Virus record (IMG/VR): IMGVR_UViG_3300005435_000020
Span: 36,908 to 100,907 of that record
DNA length: 64,000 bases
From: a virus
Strand: one strand, 5' to 3'
The stretch's first letter is position 1. Every line of letters starts with the position of its first letter. The notes under the pieces were generated by a model. It was not told the origin of the DNA. It made no database searches and saw only the letters and a program-made list of their open reading frames with translations. This document shows, piece after piece, positions 23,313 through 33,237 of the stretch. Position numbers and translations under genes: made by a program.

Positions 23313-26300
23313 TTATTGTCCCATGTGCTGTGTTTGCTGCACCCAGTAATCGACGTTTTGCGGGCTGCTCATGTCCATCTTGTCCACGTTGATGTTGGTG
23401 GTTTTGTTGACGGTATGCTGCTGGTTCTCGGAGGCTGACGCGAGGCTCCTGATGGCATCGGCAACGTTGTTCAGACTGTTGGCGATGTCGCTGGTCATGC
23501 CCTGCGAGTTGTCCCCCACTGAGTACAACATATCCTTCACGCCACTTGCCACCTGCTGGATGACGTCTTGGAATGGCGTGATCTGGCTGCCGCGAGGGAG
23601 GTTCAGAAGTTCTTGCCCCTTCTCACCGACCCACGTCAAGCCGCCCATCCAGTTGCTGGTACCCGCGGCATTGTGGCCAGGAGGGGGTGTTGTCGCTGCC
23701 ACGGCGGCGGCGTGGGCAGCCTCCCATTGTGATTTGGGAAGAGCAGTCCTGCCAGCAGCCACTTCGCCTTCGTAGGTCACACCATCACCCGCCACCCCGC
23801 CACCGGAAGGGGCACTCCCGCCACCACCAAGACCCATTAGCTCTTGTATTTTTGCTTTCACCGCATTGATCTTATCGCTTATGTTTTGGATAAGACCATT
23901 GAAAGGACCAGTCAATGCAGTTTCTGCGGCGGTAATGGCGCTGGTAAACGCGGCAACTATGGCGTCTTTGAAGGTAGGCCACCACCCTGCCAAGAAGGTT
24001 CCTACAAGTTTCAATAAGGCCCCGAAGACATCGCTGATGAATTTCGAGAGACCCGCCGCGAAATCAGAAATACTGTTCCTATTCAGGAAGTCAAGCAGGG
24101 CAGTCCATATGGCCTTTACCTTGTCCCACAAGGCACCGGCCCATGTCGAGGTTTGGGATACCCAATACTTGAACCACTGGGTCATCAGGCCATCTATCCA
24201 CGTCTGGAATTGATTGAGTGGATTGGAGTCTGCCGTGATGTCATCCATGGCACCCTTCCACATCTCGGCAATCTTAGCCTCAAGGTCTGTGGCCCATTTC
24301 CCCAGCATGCTGCCAACGTGGTCTTGTATCCATTTCGACACGAGGTTGTCAATCCAGCCCTCGAAGCGTGTCTTGGGATTGTCGTCTCCTATCAGGAGGT
24401 CAAGTGCCTTGAGGAACAGGGTCAGGAGTTTATCTTTGAGGCTCTGTGACCTATTCGGCTGCTCCGAGTCCTGGTGCTTCCAGAAGGCTGGGAAAAGTGT
24501 CGTGTCAAGCCAGGCTTGTAGCTGGGCAAGTGGCCCACCGTCTGCCACGAGGCTTGCCACAGCCTGCGTGAACATCGTGAGGAAGAAGGTGAAAAGCTGA
24601 TTGGCCCAAGTCCCTAGCTGGCTCATGGCGTAGCCGATGAGCTTGACGATGAGGCCACCGAACCACACCGTGAGGTCAAGGAGCAGTTTCCCCGCAGCGT
24701 AGAGTAACTCGAAGGCTGCTTCCATCACCAAGATGAGGACAGGCCCCAACGCTGCACCCCACGCGGGAGCATTGGCCTTCACCCAGTTGACGAGGTTGGT
24801 GATCAGCTTCTCGAAACTCTTGCCCATGGAAGAGCCTCCACTCCCTTGCACCCCTCCGTCTGAGGTGATGGCCTTGTCGATGTTATTGAGAAACTCGGCC
24901 ATGATGTGGTACCAACCGGCGAGGAGTTTCAAGGCGAAGGGAACCGCTTGGGTGACGATGAAGTTGACGGCAGCGCCGATGAGGTCACCCAGCTTTGCGC
25001 CGACGATGGGTCCATATGTCTTGAGGGTGTCTCCCACCGCGTCAGTAAAACTCTTCCAGATGACGGAGAAGTTGTCGCTTATCGTCTTGCCCCACTTCGG
25101 AGCATTTGCCCTGATGGTTGCGACGATGTTCCCGATGATGGTGCCCAGCGCAGTGCCAAGGTCACCGCCTATCTTCCCGATGTCCCCGAAGATGGCCCCG
25201 AGTTTGTCTCCGAAGCTCAGGTTCTTATTGTTGAGGATGCCCATGATGTCTTGGAAGATGGGCTGCGCCGCAGACCAAAATCCTTTCAAGGCGGTGGTCA
25301 TCCCCATCCAGTTGGTCTCCCAACCGGCTTTCAACATCTGGATGATCTGGATGATGTTGAGTGCCCAGCCCACGATGGGGACAGCCCTCAAGATGCCGCC
25401 GATGATGGGAAACCTCAGGAACACACCGAGAAAATCACCGAGAAGCCCTATCAGTGGTGTGATGGCTGCTTTCGCCCCGCCTAATATGGTCCCAAAAACA
25501 CCGAAAGCACCGCCAGCCTCCGTGATAAGCCTCGCAAACATCGGGAGTGGCACCAACATGTCCTTGATGACGCCACTAAACTCTTTGATAGCAGCGATGG
25601 GGAGCCTGTCGAGACCAGTGACCTTACCGATGCCCCCGAGAATGTCTGAGCCGACACCTCCCACAGCACCGGCTGCGCTGCCAACCGCGTCGGCAGCCCT
25701 TGATCCATAGGCCAGGGGCCTTGCCAATCCCGCAAGCCTTCCCGGTGCCCCCACAATCCCGCCGCCGCTTACCGATGCCCTGATGGCGAGGTCTTTGAGG
25801 ATGTCTCCCAGCCCTTGCGTTGCGCCTGTTCCGAGGAGGTCAGCGGCACCTCCGGCAAGTCCACCTTCACCCAGGAGGGAACCAGGGAGGCGCAGACCCC
25901 TGACGAAGCCTGAGACCTGTGGGCCACCGAGAGCCCTGCCAGCGAAGAGGCCCAACACGTCGCTGAGCTTGCCACCAACGCTGCTGAGATTGGAAGCAGC
26001 GGAGGTGAGGGCTCCCAGTCCCGGTATGCCACCCGTCGCAGCCATCGCCGCCGTGATCAGCGGAAGGTTGTTGGCAACGCCGGAATCTTGCTGCTGACGG
26101 AAGCGAGACGCCGAAAGTCTGCCCTCTGTCCTGGCATTCATTCTCGTGTCGTAGAGGGCATAGTCGTGGTAGTACTGCTGCAAGGCGGCGTCTTGGTCCT
26201 CTGTGGAGCCTCCCATCCTACCGCGAAGTCTTGGCCTCGCTATGGCACCCTGGCTAGCATTGACACCAAAAGCGCCGAGGATGCCATCGGTGAAACTCGT

Positions 26301-29300
26301 GAGCTTGTCGCCAAGGACAGAGAGCTTGTCGGAAGCATCCTGTTTTGCGCCGCTGAAGCCAGCCGACACGGCATTGAAGGGATTGAGTTGCTTGATGATG
26401 TTGCCATTGGCGTCGAGGCCCATGGCCTGCATGATCTGCGCTTGGAGGGCTTCGGGGGAAAGGTCACCGGGAGACGCAGGCTTATTGATCCCCGCCAGCG
26501 CAGGCAGCCCCGTGGGGCCACCACCCCCAATGCCCATCATCTTGTCGAAAGAGGTGGGGCCTGGGCCTTTGGGGCCTTTCGCCGCTGCCGCAAGCCTCTG
26601 CTGCTGCGCCAGGGAAAGCTGATTGATCTCCTGCGCTATCTTGTCGGCTTCTTGATCAATGGCAAGCTTCGCCTTGGCAGCATCCAGTGCCTGCTGAGCC
26701 GCCTTGACTGCGGAGCCTGCGGTGCCACCAGACGTCAGGGCATCTTGCAGCGCCTTGATCTCCCTGGCGATGGGGTCCATGTCGTTGATCTTGATGCCAG
26801 CATTTGCGTGGGTGAGGGCAGCAATCCTCTCGTCAAGTTTCTTGATGCTGTCATCGACGGTTTTGGCCTGCAAGTCGATGAGCTTCTCTTGCCTGTCGTC
26901 AGCCGTGATCTGCCTGTCGATGACTTGCATCTGCTTGTCGATGCCAGCCATCTTCTTGTCTTCTGCGGCAGTCTGGTCACGGATGGCTAGCTCTTGCGCC
27001 TTGTAGGCGTCTTGCTGGCCCTTGAGGACATTGACCTGATCATTGATGTTAAGTTGCTGGTTCTTGAGGTTGTCGATGGTCTGCTGGTTGTCAAGCTTAT
27101 TCTGTGCAGCCTCCATGTTGGACTGGGCAAGCTGCATATTGTAGCTGTCGGTGGCGGCTTTCGTCTTGAGGGCAGCCTCTTGCTGCGCCGCCTTCAAGGC
27201 GTGATCCGCCACGTCATACTGAATCTGGAGTTGGTCCTCGGTGACCTTGTGCTCAGCCTTCATCTGGTCAAGCTGCGCCTGGAGTGCCTTGACCTGTGGG
27301 CTGCTGGTTGTCTGGCCCTGCGCCTTCAGTTGGTCTATCTTGAGGTTCAGCGGCTCCTCATCGAGGTTGGCCCGGTCCTTGGCGTTGTTCAGCGCCTGTT
27401 GCGCCGCATCTGCCGAGTTGGTCAGCGGCAGCAGCGCCTGGTCTGCGATGGCCTTATTGAGGTCAAGCTGGTCCTTGAGGAGGTTCAGCGTCTCCTGCTG
27501 CTGCTGGTGCTCTATGTCGTAGCGGCGCTGGATCATGTCTATCTGATCCTGCATCGCCTGCTTCTGCTGGTTCAGGACATCAATCTGATCCTGCAAGGCT
27601 TGCTTTGCGTCGTTGATGGCCTGGGTCTGCTGTTTCAGGTTGTCGAGGATGTCCTGTTCCTGGTCCTTCTGGGCCTGGAGGCCATCTTTCTCAGCATCAA
27701 GCCTCGCCTTGTCGTTTTCGTATTGCTCCTTGCCATCCTCAATGCCTTGCTTCTGGATATTGAGGCCATCCTTCTGCAAGTTGAGTTGGTCTATCGTGGC
27801 CTGATTCGCGTCGATTTGCTTCTGCGGGTCCACCAGTTTTGCCTGCAAACCGGCAATCTGGTCCTGAATGGCAGCGACGGCTTGCTGTGCCTGACCCAAC
27901 GCAAGGGTCTTCTGGATCATCGTCTCGATGTCGTCGGAGTAGGGGCCAAGGGCAGACTTGAGGCTATCCCACATATCCTGACCAACCTGCTTCCCCTGGA
28001 TGGAAAGCTGGATGATCTGCGCCATGGTGTTGCGCTGCTGCTCCCATATCGGGAAGGCATCGCTAGCATTCATCTTGTCGGCTTCAATCTCAGACTTGAG
28101 ATGGTCCATGACCATCGTGGAGAAGTCTGAGAGTATGGTGAAGTCTGCCTGCGTGAAGCCCTTGAGAAACGCCGTGGCGATGTTGGCACCCCAGACCTGA
28201 ATATTCATCAGGGCACCTTGCTTCGGCGGGGAGTGGCCCTCCAGGAAGTTGGCAATCATCTGGATCACGGCATTGATGGCGGGGACCACGTAGGCATTGA
28301 TGGCGTCTACCATGCCCTGAGCAAAGGCACCCATCACTGCCCTGCCCCACCCAATCATCGAGGTGGCGAGGCCATTGAATGTCGTGTCAATCCACTTGAT
28401 TGCGCCATTCAAGACGTCTGCGATGACCTTTCCTATTGCCGAAAAGGCATTGCCGAAGCCTGCGACGAAGGTGACGACGATATCCTGAGCCGCCGTGAAG
28501 GCTTGTTTCCAGTTGCCGGAGAAGATGCCCGCGAGAAACTGTATGACATCATTGAGGATGGTGAGGAGGGAGCCGAAGGCATCGTGGATGGCGGTGACCA
28601 TCGTCGTGACGTCTGCGGCGAGTTTGGCATTGTCCCGCATAGCCGTCTGGAATGCCACCACAACGACGATGACGGCACCTATCACCGCGATGATGGGCAG
28701 GAAAGCGCTTTCCATCACACCCATCAAGGTGCCAACAGCCATCCATACCTCTCGGAAGGCTGCGACGGCTTGCGTGGCCTTGCCGATGATGAGCAAACCG
28801 GCACCTAACGCCACGAAGAAGGTCCCGAGTATGGCGACTCCCTGGACTATCCCCAGGAAGGTGCTGCTATTCTCCCTCGCCCAGAGCCGCAAGCCATCGA
28901 GGACTTGATTGATGACCTTGATGATGGGGAGGATTGCGCCTTCCGCTGCGGTGCCCAAGTCGTAGAGTGCAAACTTCGCCTGGTTTATCTGTGAGCCAAA
29001 CTGCACCTTGATGGTTTGGCTGACCTGATCCCATTTGTCATTGAAAAGCTGCAACATCCGAGACTGGTCACCCAGCAGATTGGAGAAGGTCTGGATGTCG
29101 GGGATAAAGCCTTTGGTCACGTCGCCACCACTCTGCACAGATTTCGTGTAGGCTTCGAGGAGTGGCAGCAATTCCCGGAAGCCAACTTCGGATTCCATGG
29201 TGTGCATCGCAAGGAGTTGCTGCTCAGGCGTCAACTTCTGCATCCCATCGTAGAGTTGGTGCAATGCGCCGCTGACCTTCACACCGCTGGCGTTGGTGGA

Positions 29301-30269
29301 GTCGAGGAGTCCCACAAACTGCCCACCAGGGAATATGAAGTCACGCCAAGAGCCTTGTAGCCCCCTATTTGTGACGATGAGGCCCTGGAGCATGTCGTCG
29401 GCGGATTTGGCTGGTTTGATGAAGCTATCGAGGACACGTTGCAGTCCCCTACCGGCTTGTGTGCCCTTGATGCCCATATCCGCCATGACGCCGAGGGTCG
29501 CCGTCGCGTCACCGATGCTCTCCCCCATCGCTTTCGCTTGGGGACCCACCATCTTGAAGCTTGCGATGAGGTCATTCATCTCGGCTTCCGTCATGTGGGT
29601 GGTGTTCATCAGGACTGCGGTGACATACGCCGTCTGCGACGTGTCGAGACCAAACTCCGACATCGCGTTGGCGACGCCACGGATGACGGTTTGTGCAGAT
29701 GCCCCCGACATCACCGACGCCTTCATGATGACGTCGAGTTGCCCTGACACCTCATTGAGCTTTGCGAGGCTATCCACCGTGGTGTTGGTGGCGGCAGTCC
29801 ACAAATAGAAAGCGTGGGAAACGTCGGCGGGTGCCAATGCGCCGACACTCTCCGTCACACCCTCGATGGCCCTGCGGAAGGTGTCGTTTTGATTCGCAGT
29901 CCACTGCACCACCTGTCCAAGCTGGTTCACTTGTTCCGTGACGGCTTGGGTCTTGACGGCCCAGAAGTCGAATTCCTGCCCCGCCTCGATGCTCTTCATG
30001 ATGAGGCCATCGATGGCACCGCCGAGGATCATGAAGCTCTCACCGACACGGGACATCTGCTGCCCTGCCCTATACAAGGCGTTGATGTTGTCGGTGAGTT
30101 TCTGGATGCCAGACGCGGCAGTGGTGGCACCCTGTCCCGTCGCGGCGAGGCCAGTATTGATGGACGTGGTGGTGGCCTGGACCTGACCCCGAAGCTGGTT
30201 CAGGGAGTTGAGGAAGGGGGAGATGTCGAGGGTGGCTCTTCCCTGGATGACGTCAACGATGCCAGGCAT
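23313..30269 (-). CDS. tail tape measure protein
   Basis: A 2,318-residue tape measure, the largest gene here. The N-terminal 400 residues match the TP901-type phage tail tape measure family (IDGLIMKSIEAGQEFDFWAVK, ADMGIKGTQAGRGLQRVLDSF). Membrane-like segments occur near 470-560. A long coiled coil with Q/D/L repeats lies at about 800-1150. Further hydrophobic stretches lie near 1450-1900. ATG at 30269 with GGAG eight bases ahead. By the usual 0.15 nm per residue, the tail would be about 350 nm long. Confidence 0.95.
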   Translation of the reverse strand: MPGIVDVIQGRATLDISPFLNSLNQLRGQVQATTTSINTGLAATGQGATTAASGIQKLTDNINALYRAGQQMSRVGESFMILGGAIDGLIMKSIEAGQEFDFWAVKTQAVTEQVNQLGQVVQWTANQNDTFRRAIEGVTESVGALAPADVSHAFYLWTAATNTTVDSLAKLNEVSGQLDVIMKASVMSGASAQTVIRGVANAMSEFGLDTSQTAYVTAVLMNTTHMTEAEMNDLIASFKMVGPQAKAMGESIGDATATLGVMADMGIKGTQAGRGLQRVLDSFIKPAKSADDMLQGLIVTNRGLQGSWRDFIFPGGQFVGLLDSTNASGVKVSGALHQLYDGMQKLTPEQQLLAMHTMESEVGFRELLPLLEAYTKSVQSGGDVTKGFIPDIQTFSNLLGDQSRMLQLFNDKWDQVSQTIKVQFGSQINQAKFALYDLGTAAEGAILPIIKVINQVLDGLRLWARENSSTFLGIVQGVAILGTFFVALGAGLLIIGKATQAVAAFREVWMAVGTLMGVMESAFLPIIAVIGAVIVVVVAFQTAMRDNAKLAADVTTMVTAIHDAFGSLLTILNDVIQFLAGIFSGNWKQAFTAAQDIVVTFVAGFGNAFSAIGKVIADVLNGAIKWIDTTFNGLATSMIGWGRAVMGAFAQGMVDAINAYVVPAINAVIQMIANFLEGHSPPKQGALMNIQVWGANIATAFLKGFTQADFTILSDFSTMVMDHLKSEIEADKMNASDAFPIWEQQRNTMAQIIQLSIQGKQVGQDMWDSLKSALGPYSDDIETMIQKTLALGQAQQAVAAIQDQIAGLQAKLVDPQKQIDANQATIDQLNLQKDGLNIQKQGIEDGKEQYENDKARLDAEKDGLQAQKDQEQDILDNLKQQTQAINDAKQALQDQIDVLNQQKQAMQDQIDMIQRRYDIEHQQQQETLNLLKDQLDLNKAIADQALLPLTNSADAAQQALNNAKDRANLDEEPLNLKIDQLKAQGQTTSSPQVKALQAQLDQMKAEHKVTEDQLQIQYDVADHALKAAQQEAALKTKAATDSYNMQLAQSNMEAAQNKLDNQQTIDNLKNQQLNINDQVNVLKGQQDAYKAQELAIRDQTAAEDKKMAGIDKQMQVIDRQITADDRQEKLIDLQAKTVDDSIKKLDERIAALTHANAGIKINDMDPIAREIKALQDALTSGGTAGSAVKAAQQALDAAKAKLAIDQEADKIAQEINQLSLAQQQRLAAAAKGPKGPGPTSFDKMMGIGGGGPTGLPALAGINKPASPGDLSPEALQAQIMQAMGLDANGNIIKQLNPFNAVSAGFSGAKQDASDKLSVLGDKLTSFTDGILGAFGVNASQGAIARPRLRGRMGGSTEDQDAALQQYYHDYALYDTRMNARTEGRLSASRFRQQQDSGVANNLPLITAAMAATGGIPGLGALTSAASNLSSVGGKLSDVLGLFAGRALGGPQVSGFVRGLRLPGSLLGEGGLAGGAADLLGTGATQGLGDILKDLAIRASVSGGGIVGAPGRLAGLARPLAYGSRAADAVGSAAGAVGGVGSDILGGIGKVTGLDRLPIAAIKEFSGVIKDMLVPLPMFARLITEAGGAFGVFGTILGGAKAAITPLIGLLGDFLGVFLRFPIIGGILRAVPIVGWALNIIQIIQMLKAGWETNWMGMTTALKGFWSAAQPIFQDIMGILNNKNLSFGDKLGAIFGDIGKIGGDLGTALGTIIGNIVATIRANAPKWGKTISDNFSVIWKSFTDAVGDTLKTYGPIVGAKLGDLIGAAVNFIVTQAVPFALKLLAGWYHIMAEFLNNIDKAITSDGGVQGSGGSSMGKSFEKLITNLVNWVKANAPAWGAALGPVLILVMEAAFELLYAAGKLLLDLTVWFGGLIVKLIGYAMSQLGTWANQLFTFFLTMFTQAVASLVADGGPLAQLQAWLDTTLFPAFWKHQDSEQPNRSQSLKDKLLTLFLKALDLLIGDDNPKTRFEGWIDNLVSKWIQDHVGSMLGKWATDLEAKIAEMWKGAMDDITADSNPLNQFQTWIDGLMTQWFKYWVSQTSTWAGALWDKVKAIWTALLDFLNRNSISDFAAGLSKFISDVFGALLKLVGTFLAGWWPTFKDAIVAAFTSAITAAETALTGPFNGLIQNISDKINAVKAKIQELMGLGGGGSAPSGGGVAGDGVTYEGEVAAGRTALPKSQWEAAHAAAVAATTPPPGHNAAGTSNWMGGLTWVGEKGQELLNLPRGSQITPFQDVIQQVASGVKDMLYSVGDNSQGMTSDIANSLNNVADAIRSLASASENQQHTVNKTTNINVDKMDMSSPQNVDYWVQQTQHMGQ

Positions 30270-30289
30270 TGCGATACTCCAGGGAAGTC

Positions 30290-30646
30290 CTACAAAGCGA
30301 GGCCACGCAGTATCTCGTCTATCGTAGGCGCATTCTCAACCTTCAGGGAGTCTTGATAGGCTTCCATGTCGGCTTGGCGCTGCTGTGCACTCTCGTAGTG
30401 CTTGTCGGAGATATCTCTGTGGCCAGAGGATGTAGTGCCGTTATTCTCGCGGGATATGCGCTGATGGCGCTTTGCGAGGTATTGGAAGAGTTGTGGCAGC
30501 GTGAGTGTCCATTTGCACTCTGCGAGTGTCCAGCCGTATGCTTCCGCGAATATCTCGAAGATGGGGATGAATTGGTCATCGAGACTTACGCCGTCTCGGT
30601 TGTCGTCTCCGGCTTGCGGCTGACCTTCTTCAGGAGACGACTCACG
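30290..30646 (-). CDS. tail assembly chaperone T extension (made by -1 frameshift)
   Basis: An open frame of 118 residues in the -1 frame relative to the G gene, entered at AAAAAAC (30652-30646). It runs past the G stop and ends at a TAG at 30290, 20 bases before the tape measure start. Its product contains FIPIFEIFAEAYGWTLAECKWTLTLPQLFQYL and ends ENAPTIDEILRGLAL, like T parts of GT tail chaperones. It has no start of its own, as expected for a frameshift product. Confidence 0.8.
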   Translation of the reverse strand, partial: RESSPEEGQPQAGDDNRDGVSLDDQFIPIFEIFAEAYGWTLAECKWTLTLPQLFQYLAKRHQRISRENNGTTSSGHRDISDKHYESAQQRQADMEAYQDSLKVENAPTIDEILRGLAL

Positions 30647-31092
30647 TTTTTTTGTATCTCCTCAAGGCCCATCATGTCGATGCCGACGTCGATGACGTCG
30701 AAGACGGCTTGCGGCTCCGCGTGTTCCTTGAGTTCCTTCACCTTCACTGCGATGAGGTCATCCAGGGTGCCGTCGTCTTCCGCATCCATCACCTGCTTAT
30801 TGGGGAGCAGGATGATGGCAAGCAATTCGTAGAGCTTTGGCCTGGCGGTGTGGATGAGATTGGGAAGCTTCTCCACGAGGGCCTGGATGAAGGTCTGCTG
30901 GCTGCCATCTTGGAGCAGCGACGCGACTTCACCTTGTTCAAAAAACTCCGCGAGTAGCTCCAACCCGATGAGGGTCTTCCCCACTTTGAAGGGGGTGACT
31001 GTGTATTTGATTGGCTCCCCACTCTCGTCTCGGTAGCCAATGACGACTTCCCTGCCACGCTTGGCGAGGGTGGACTTCTCGGTGGTGGACAA
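30586..31092 (-). CDS. tail assembly chaperone G
   Basis: A 168-residue protein placed between the tail tube and tape measure genes, the usual place of lambda G-like chaperones that help the tape measure fold. TTG start with AAGGAG eight bases ahead. The sequence has LLAEFFEQGEVASLLQ and LIAVKVKELKEHAEPQAVFD, and its 3' end carries the slippery heptamer that yields the G-T fusion. Confidence 0.8.
   Translation of the reverse strand: MSTTEKSTLAKRGREVVIGYRDESGEPIKYTVTPFKVGKTLIGLELLAEFFEQGEVASLLQDGSQQTFIQALVEKLPNLIHTARPKLYELLAIILLPNKQVMDAEDDGTLDDLIAVKVKELKEHAEPQAVFDVIDVGIDMMGLEEIQKNVSRLLKKVSRKPETTTETA
30646..30652 (-). promoter_or_regulatory. -1 programmed frameshift site (AAAAAAC)
   Basis: Within CAA AAA AAC of the G frame the heptamer A AAA AAC matches the X XXY YYZ pattern. 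Slipping back one base joins G to the T frame, which stays open for 118 residues to 30290. Confidence 0.85.
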
Positions 31093-31127
31093 AAAAGAAA
31101 CTCCTTACGGGGCCTTGCATAAAAGTA

Positions 31128-31156
31128 TTGGGGTGGAGGCTATTCCACCACCCCAA
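31128..31156 (-). terminator. hairpin after the tail tube gene
   Basis: TTGGGGTGG and CCACCCCAA form a nine-pair stem. On the minus strand it is followed by TACTTTTATG. It would lower expression of genes below the abundant tail tube protein. Confidence 0.65.
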
Positions 31157-31168
31157 CAATAGACTAGG

Positions 31169-31747
31169 TTAGCTGACTTCGATTCTGCCGAAGCTCTTTT
31201 TCGTGAGGGCAGCGCCATTCTCGTCAAGGGTGGAAGCAAACGCCTCGAAGTTGAGGGTCACCTCGTCAACCTTGCCGAAAGCAGCGTCGGGAACCGTCTC
31301 CCACGCAGACATGACGGTGCAGCTATACCAGACGGCAACGACGAAGCCGCCAGTGCCATCGGGGTGCCGACCCACCATCGAAGCCCTCACCGCCACACGC
31401 GGGGGCAGAAGCTCCTCGATGGTCTGCATGTCCTTCACTTCAACCGCAACACCGGAGCCTACCAGCCCCGAATACGTGGTGGTGCCGCTGGAAGCCGACA
31501 CACCCGTGACCTTCTCGATGATGTTCAGGGAAAGCATCGACGCCTTTGCGCTGATGGTGCCCTTCTGCGTGTGATAGAACACGCCAAGTCGCGTGTCGTC
31601 GCCGTAGTACTCGACTTCCGTGACGGAACCCTTATACTGCGCCTGATTGATGCCCACCACCTGTGTCCAGGCACCCGGCGCATCCGTCGGGAGCTTGATC
31701 CACAAATCGCGGAGACTAAAAGGGGTAATAACCTTCGTGGCTGCCAT
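31169..31747 (-). CDS. major tail (tube) protein
   Basis: A 192-residue protein just upstream of the chaperone genes, the expected place and size for the siphovirus tail tube subunit. It has IKLPTDAPGAWTQVVGINQAQ, YYGDDTRLGVFYHTQKGTI and a C-terminal DEVTLNFEAFAS strand, typical of tube proteins. A hairpin terminator follows. Confidence 0.75.
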   Translation of the reverse strand: MAATKVITPFSLRDLWIKLPTDAPGAWTQVVGINQAQYKGSVTEVEYYGDDTRLGVFYHTQKGTISAKASMLSLNIIEKVTGVSASSGTTTYSGLVGSGVAVEVKDMQTIEELLPPRVAVRASMVGRHPDGTGGFVVAVWYSCTVMSAWETVPDAAFGKVDEVTLNFEAFASTLDENGAALTKKSFGRIEVS

Positions 31748-31780
31748 TGTATAGCCTATGAAAAACGGGTCACAAGACCC

Positions 31781-32215
31781 TTAGTGGGTGAAATCTGTGT
31801 CTTGCACAGTCATCTGGAACCTGATACCTGCGTTGTCGGCTTGGAAGTTGTCGTCGTAATACGCTGGCGTGTTCCACGTCCAGAGCATCCCCAAGACGCT
31901 TCGCGTATCGGGTGTGGTCACATTCAGTATCTGGTTGTGGAGGAGTTGCTTGATCCTCCGACGTATCTGACCAATGCGGTAGTAGCCGTAGTTTTGGTCA
32001 TAGATGCGAAACGTCACCGTTTCCGTCGATATGTCGGGTCCCAGGAGTGGCCTCTCGCCTTGCGAGGTGATGGTCACCAAAGGCACCTTGGTATCGAAGT
32101 TCTCCCCGGTGAGGTCCCTCTCTTCGTAGATGGACTGGGCACCGGAGTTGAGCATACCGACCAGTTGGGTGTCTGCGGCGAGTATCGCCACGATGGCGTT
32201 GAGTACATCATCCAT
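31781..32215 (-). CDS. tail terminator/completion protein
   Basis: A 144-residue protein with MDDVLNAIVAILAADTQLVGML at the N-terminus and GQIRRRIKQLLHNQ in the middle, a plan like DUF3168-type tail terminators that cap the tail tube. Its place before the tail tube gene supports this. Confidence 0.65.
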   Translation of the reverse strand: MDDVLNAIVAILAADTQLVGMLNSGAQSIYEERDLTGENFDTKVPLVTITSQGERPLLGPDISTETVTFRIYDQNYGYYRIGQIRRRIKQLLHNQILNVTTPDTRSVLGMLWTWNTPAYYDDNFQADNAGIRFQMTVQDTDFTH

Positions 32216-32266
32216 AACACACCAAGGTCATTTCTATAGACATCCTGCGACAATACATCGCTACCC

Positions 32267-32839
32267 TCAGATGAGTGTCCTGAGCAGGGCCATAATCTCG
32301 GCTTCGAGGCCAGCGATGACGTCTGCTTCGTGGTCCATCAAGATGTACTCTGTGACGGGGATACCCCTTGGCGCTGCGGAGGGATTGACGGATTGCGACG
32401 TATTCCCTGATTCCCAGGCTTGCAGATAGGCTGCGTGGTCCTCTGCCATCGTGATGAGACCCTGGATGAGTGTGGGTATCTCGGGGGGAATCGGCGTGTC
32501 CATGGAGGTATGCATCTCGGGTGCAATGGGATTGCCGGAAGGCCCCCACCTCTCTCCCGCCACGCTGAAACCCGCGAAGGGGCTTGCGTTGGCACCCACG
32601 GCGAAGCCTACCAGCGCCTCCCTCGCGGTGCCAGTGACCTTATACTTGAAGAGCCAAGGCGTCTCGACTACGGTGCCGTCTGGATTCCAGTCTGCTTCCG
32701 TCTTCGCAAGCCTCGCCATCTCCTGCATGACGTTATTCATGGCGGCTTTCGAGACGATGCCAAACTCCGTTTGCACCCTCAAGAGGCTTGAGAGGAATGC
32801 GGGATTGATGGTGAGTTGTATCTGTGCCCCGCCAGCCAT
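32267..32839 (-). CDS. neck protein (HK97 gp10-like)
   Basis: A 190-residue protein with AMNNVMQEMARLAKTEADWN, like gp10-type head-tail joining proteins in which an N-terminal helix precedes a small domain. It ends in a helix (ADVIAGLEAEIMALLRTLI). It overlaps the head-tail stopper gene by one base. The assignment rests on position and pattern. Confidence 0.55.
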   Translation of the reverse strand: MAGGAQIQLTINPAFLSSLLRVQTEFGIVSKAAMNNVMQEMARLAKTEADWNPDGTVVETPWLFKYKVTGTAREALVGFAVGANASPFAGFSVAGERWGPSGNPIAPEMHTSMDTPIPPEIPTLIQGLITMAEDHAAYLQAWESGNTSQSVNPSAAPRGIPVTEYILMDHEADVIAGLEAEIMALLRTLI

Positions 32840-33237
32840 TAGCCTGTGATGTTGAGAATGGCCTCAATCTTGTTGGTGCCATACGTGACGACGTTGATGC
32901 AACGATAGGAAACGCCGTCTACCCTCACCGTGTCCTGGTCCTTGATGTCGATGGTATTGCCCTGGACATCGGTTCCCACCCTGATCAGGAGCAAATAATA
33001 TCGCTGCGTGGAGATGCCGACTTCCGATACCTTGTCGGCACCCCTCGAAAATATGGGCCTATACGAGTCGATGCGACACTGGAAGGTGGAAACCTGGGTC
33101 AGTCCCGTGGGTGTGCCCTGCGACGTATTCCTCTGTGGCCTGTACACGACGGCGGTGGAGGGCTTCGCGTCGATGAGCCTCTGGATGGTGTCGGAGAAAT
33201 CGGTGCTAGTGAAGCGGCTAGTAGAGATGGTCCTCAT
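32839..33237 (-). CDS. head-tail stopper-like protein
   Basis: A 132-residue protein with a compact beta-rich C-terminus (DKVSEVGISTQRYYLLLI, IKDQDTVRVDGVSYRCINV), as in small head-tail stopper or adaptor proteins. It is coupled to both neighbours by one-base overlaps. Confidence 0.6.
   Translation of the reverse strand: MRTISTSRFTSTDFSDTIQRLIDAKPSTAVVYRPQRNTSQGTPTGLTQVSTFQCRIDSYRPIFSRGADKVSEVGISTQRYYLLLIRVGTDVQGNTIDIKDQDTVRVDGVSYRCINVVTYGTNKIEAILNITG

Noticed and set aside
24733-25710. A 325-residue plus-strand frame rich in methionine, proline and serine
   Set aside because: Antisense to the tape measure, with composition typical of a shadow frame.
26994-28130. A 378-residue plus-strand frame rich in leucine and valine
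   Set aside because: It is antisense to the coiled coil of the tape measure; Gln/Asp/Leu repeats there open the other strand. No ribosome site or family.
30343-30579. A 78-residue minus-strand frame between the tape measure and chaperone genes
   Set aside because: The real coding frame here is the -1 T extension; this third frame is rich in S, T and H and has no ribosome site.
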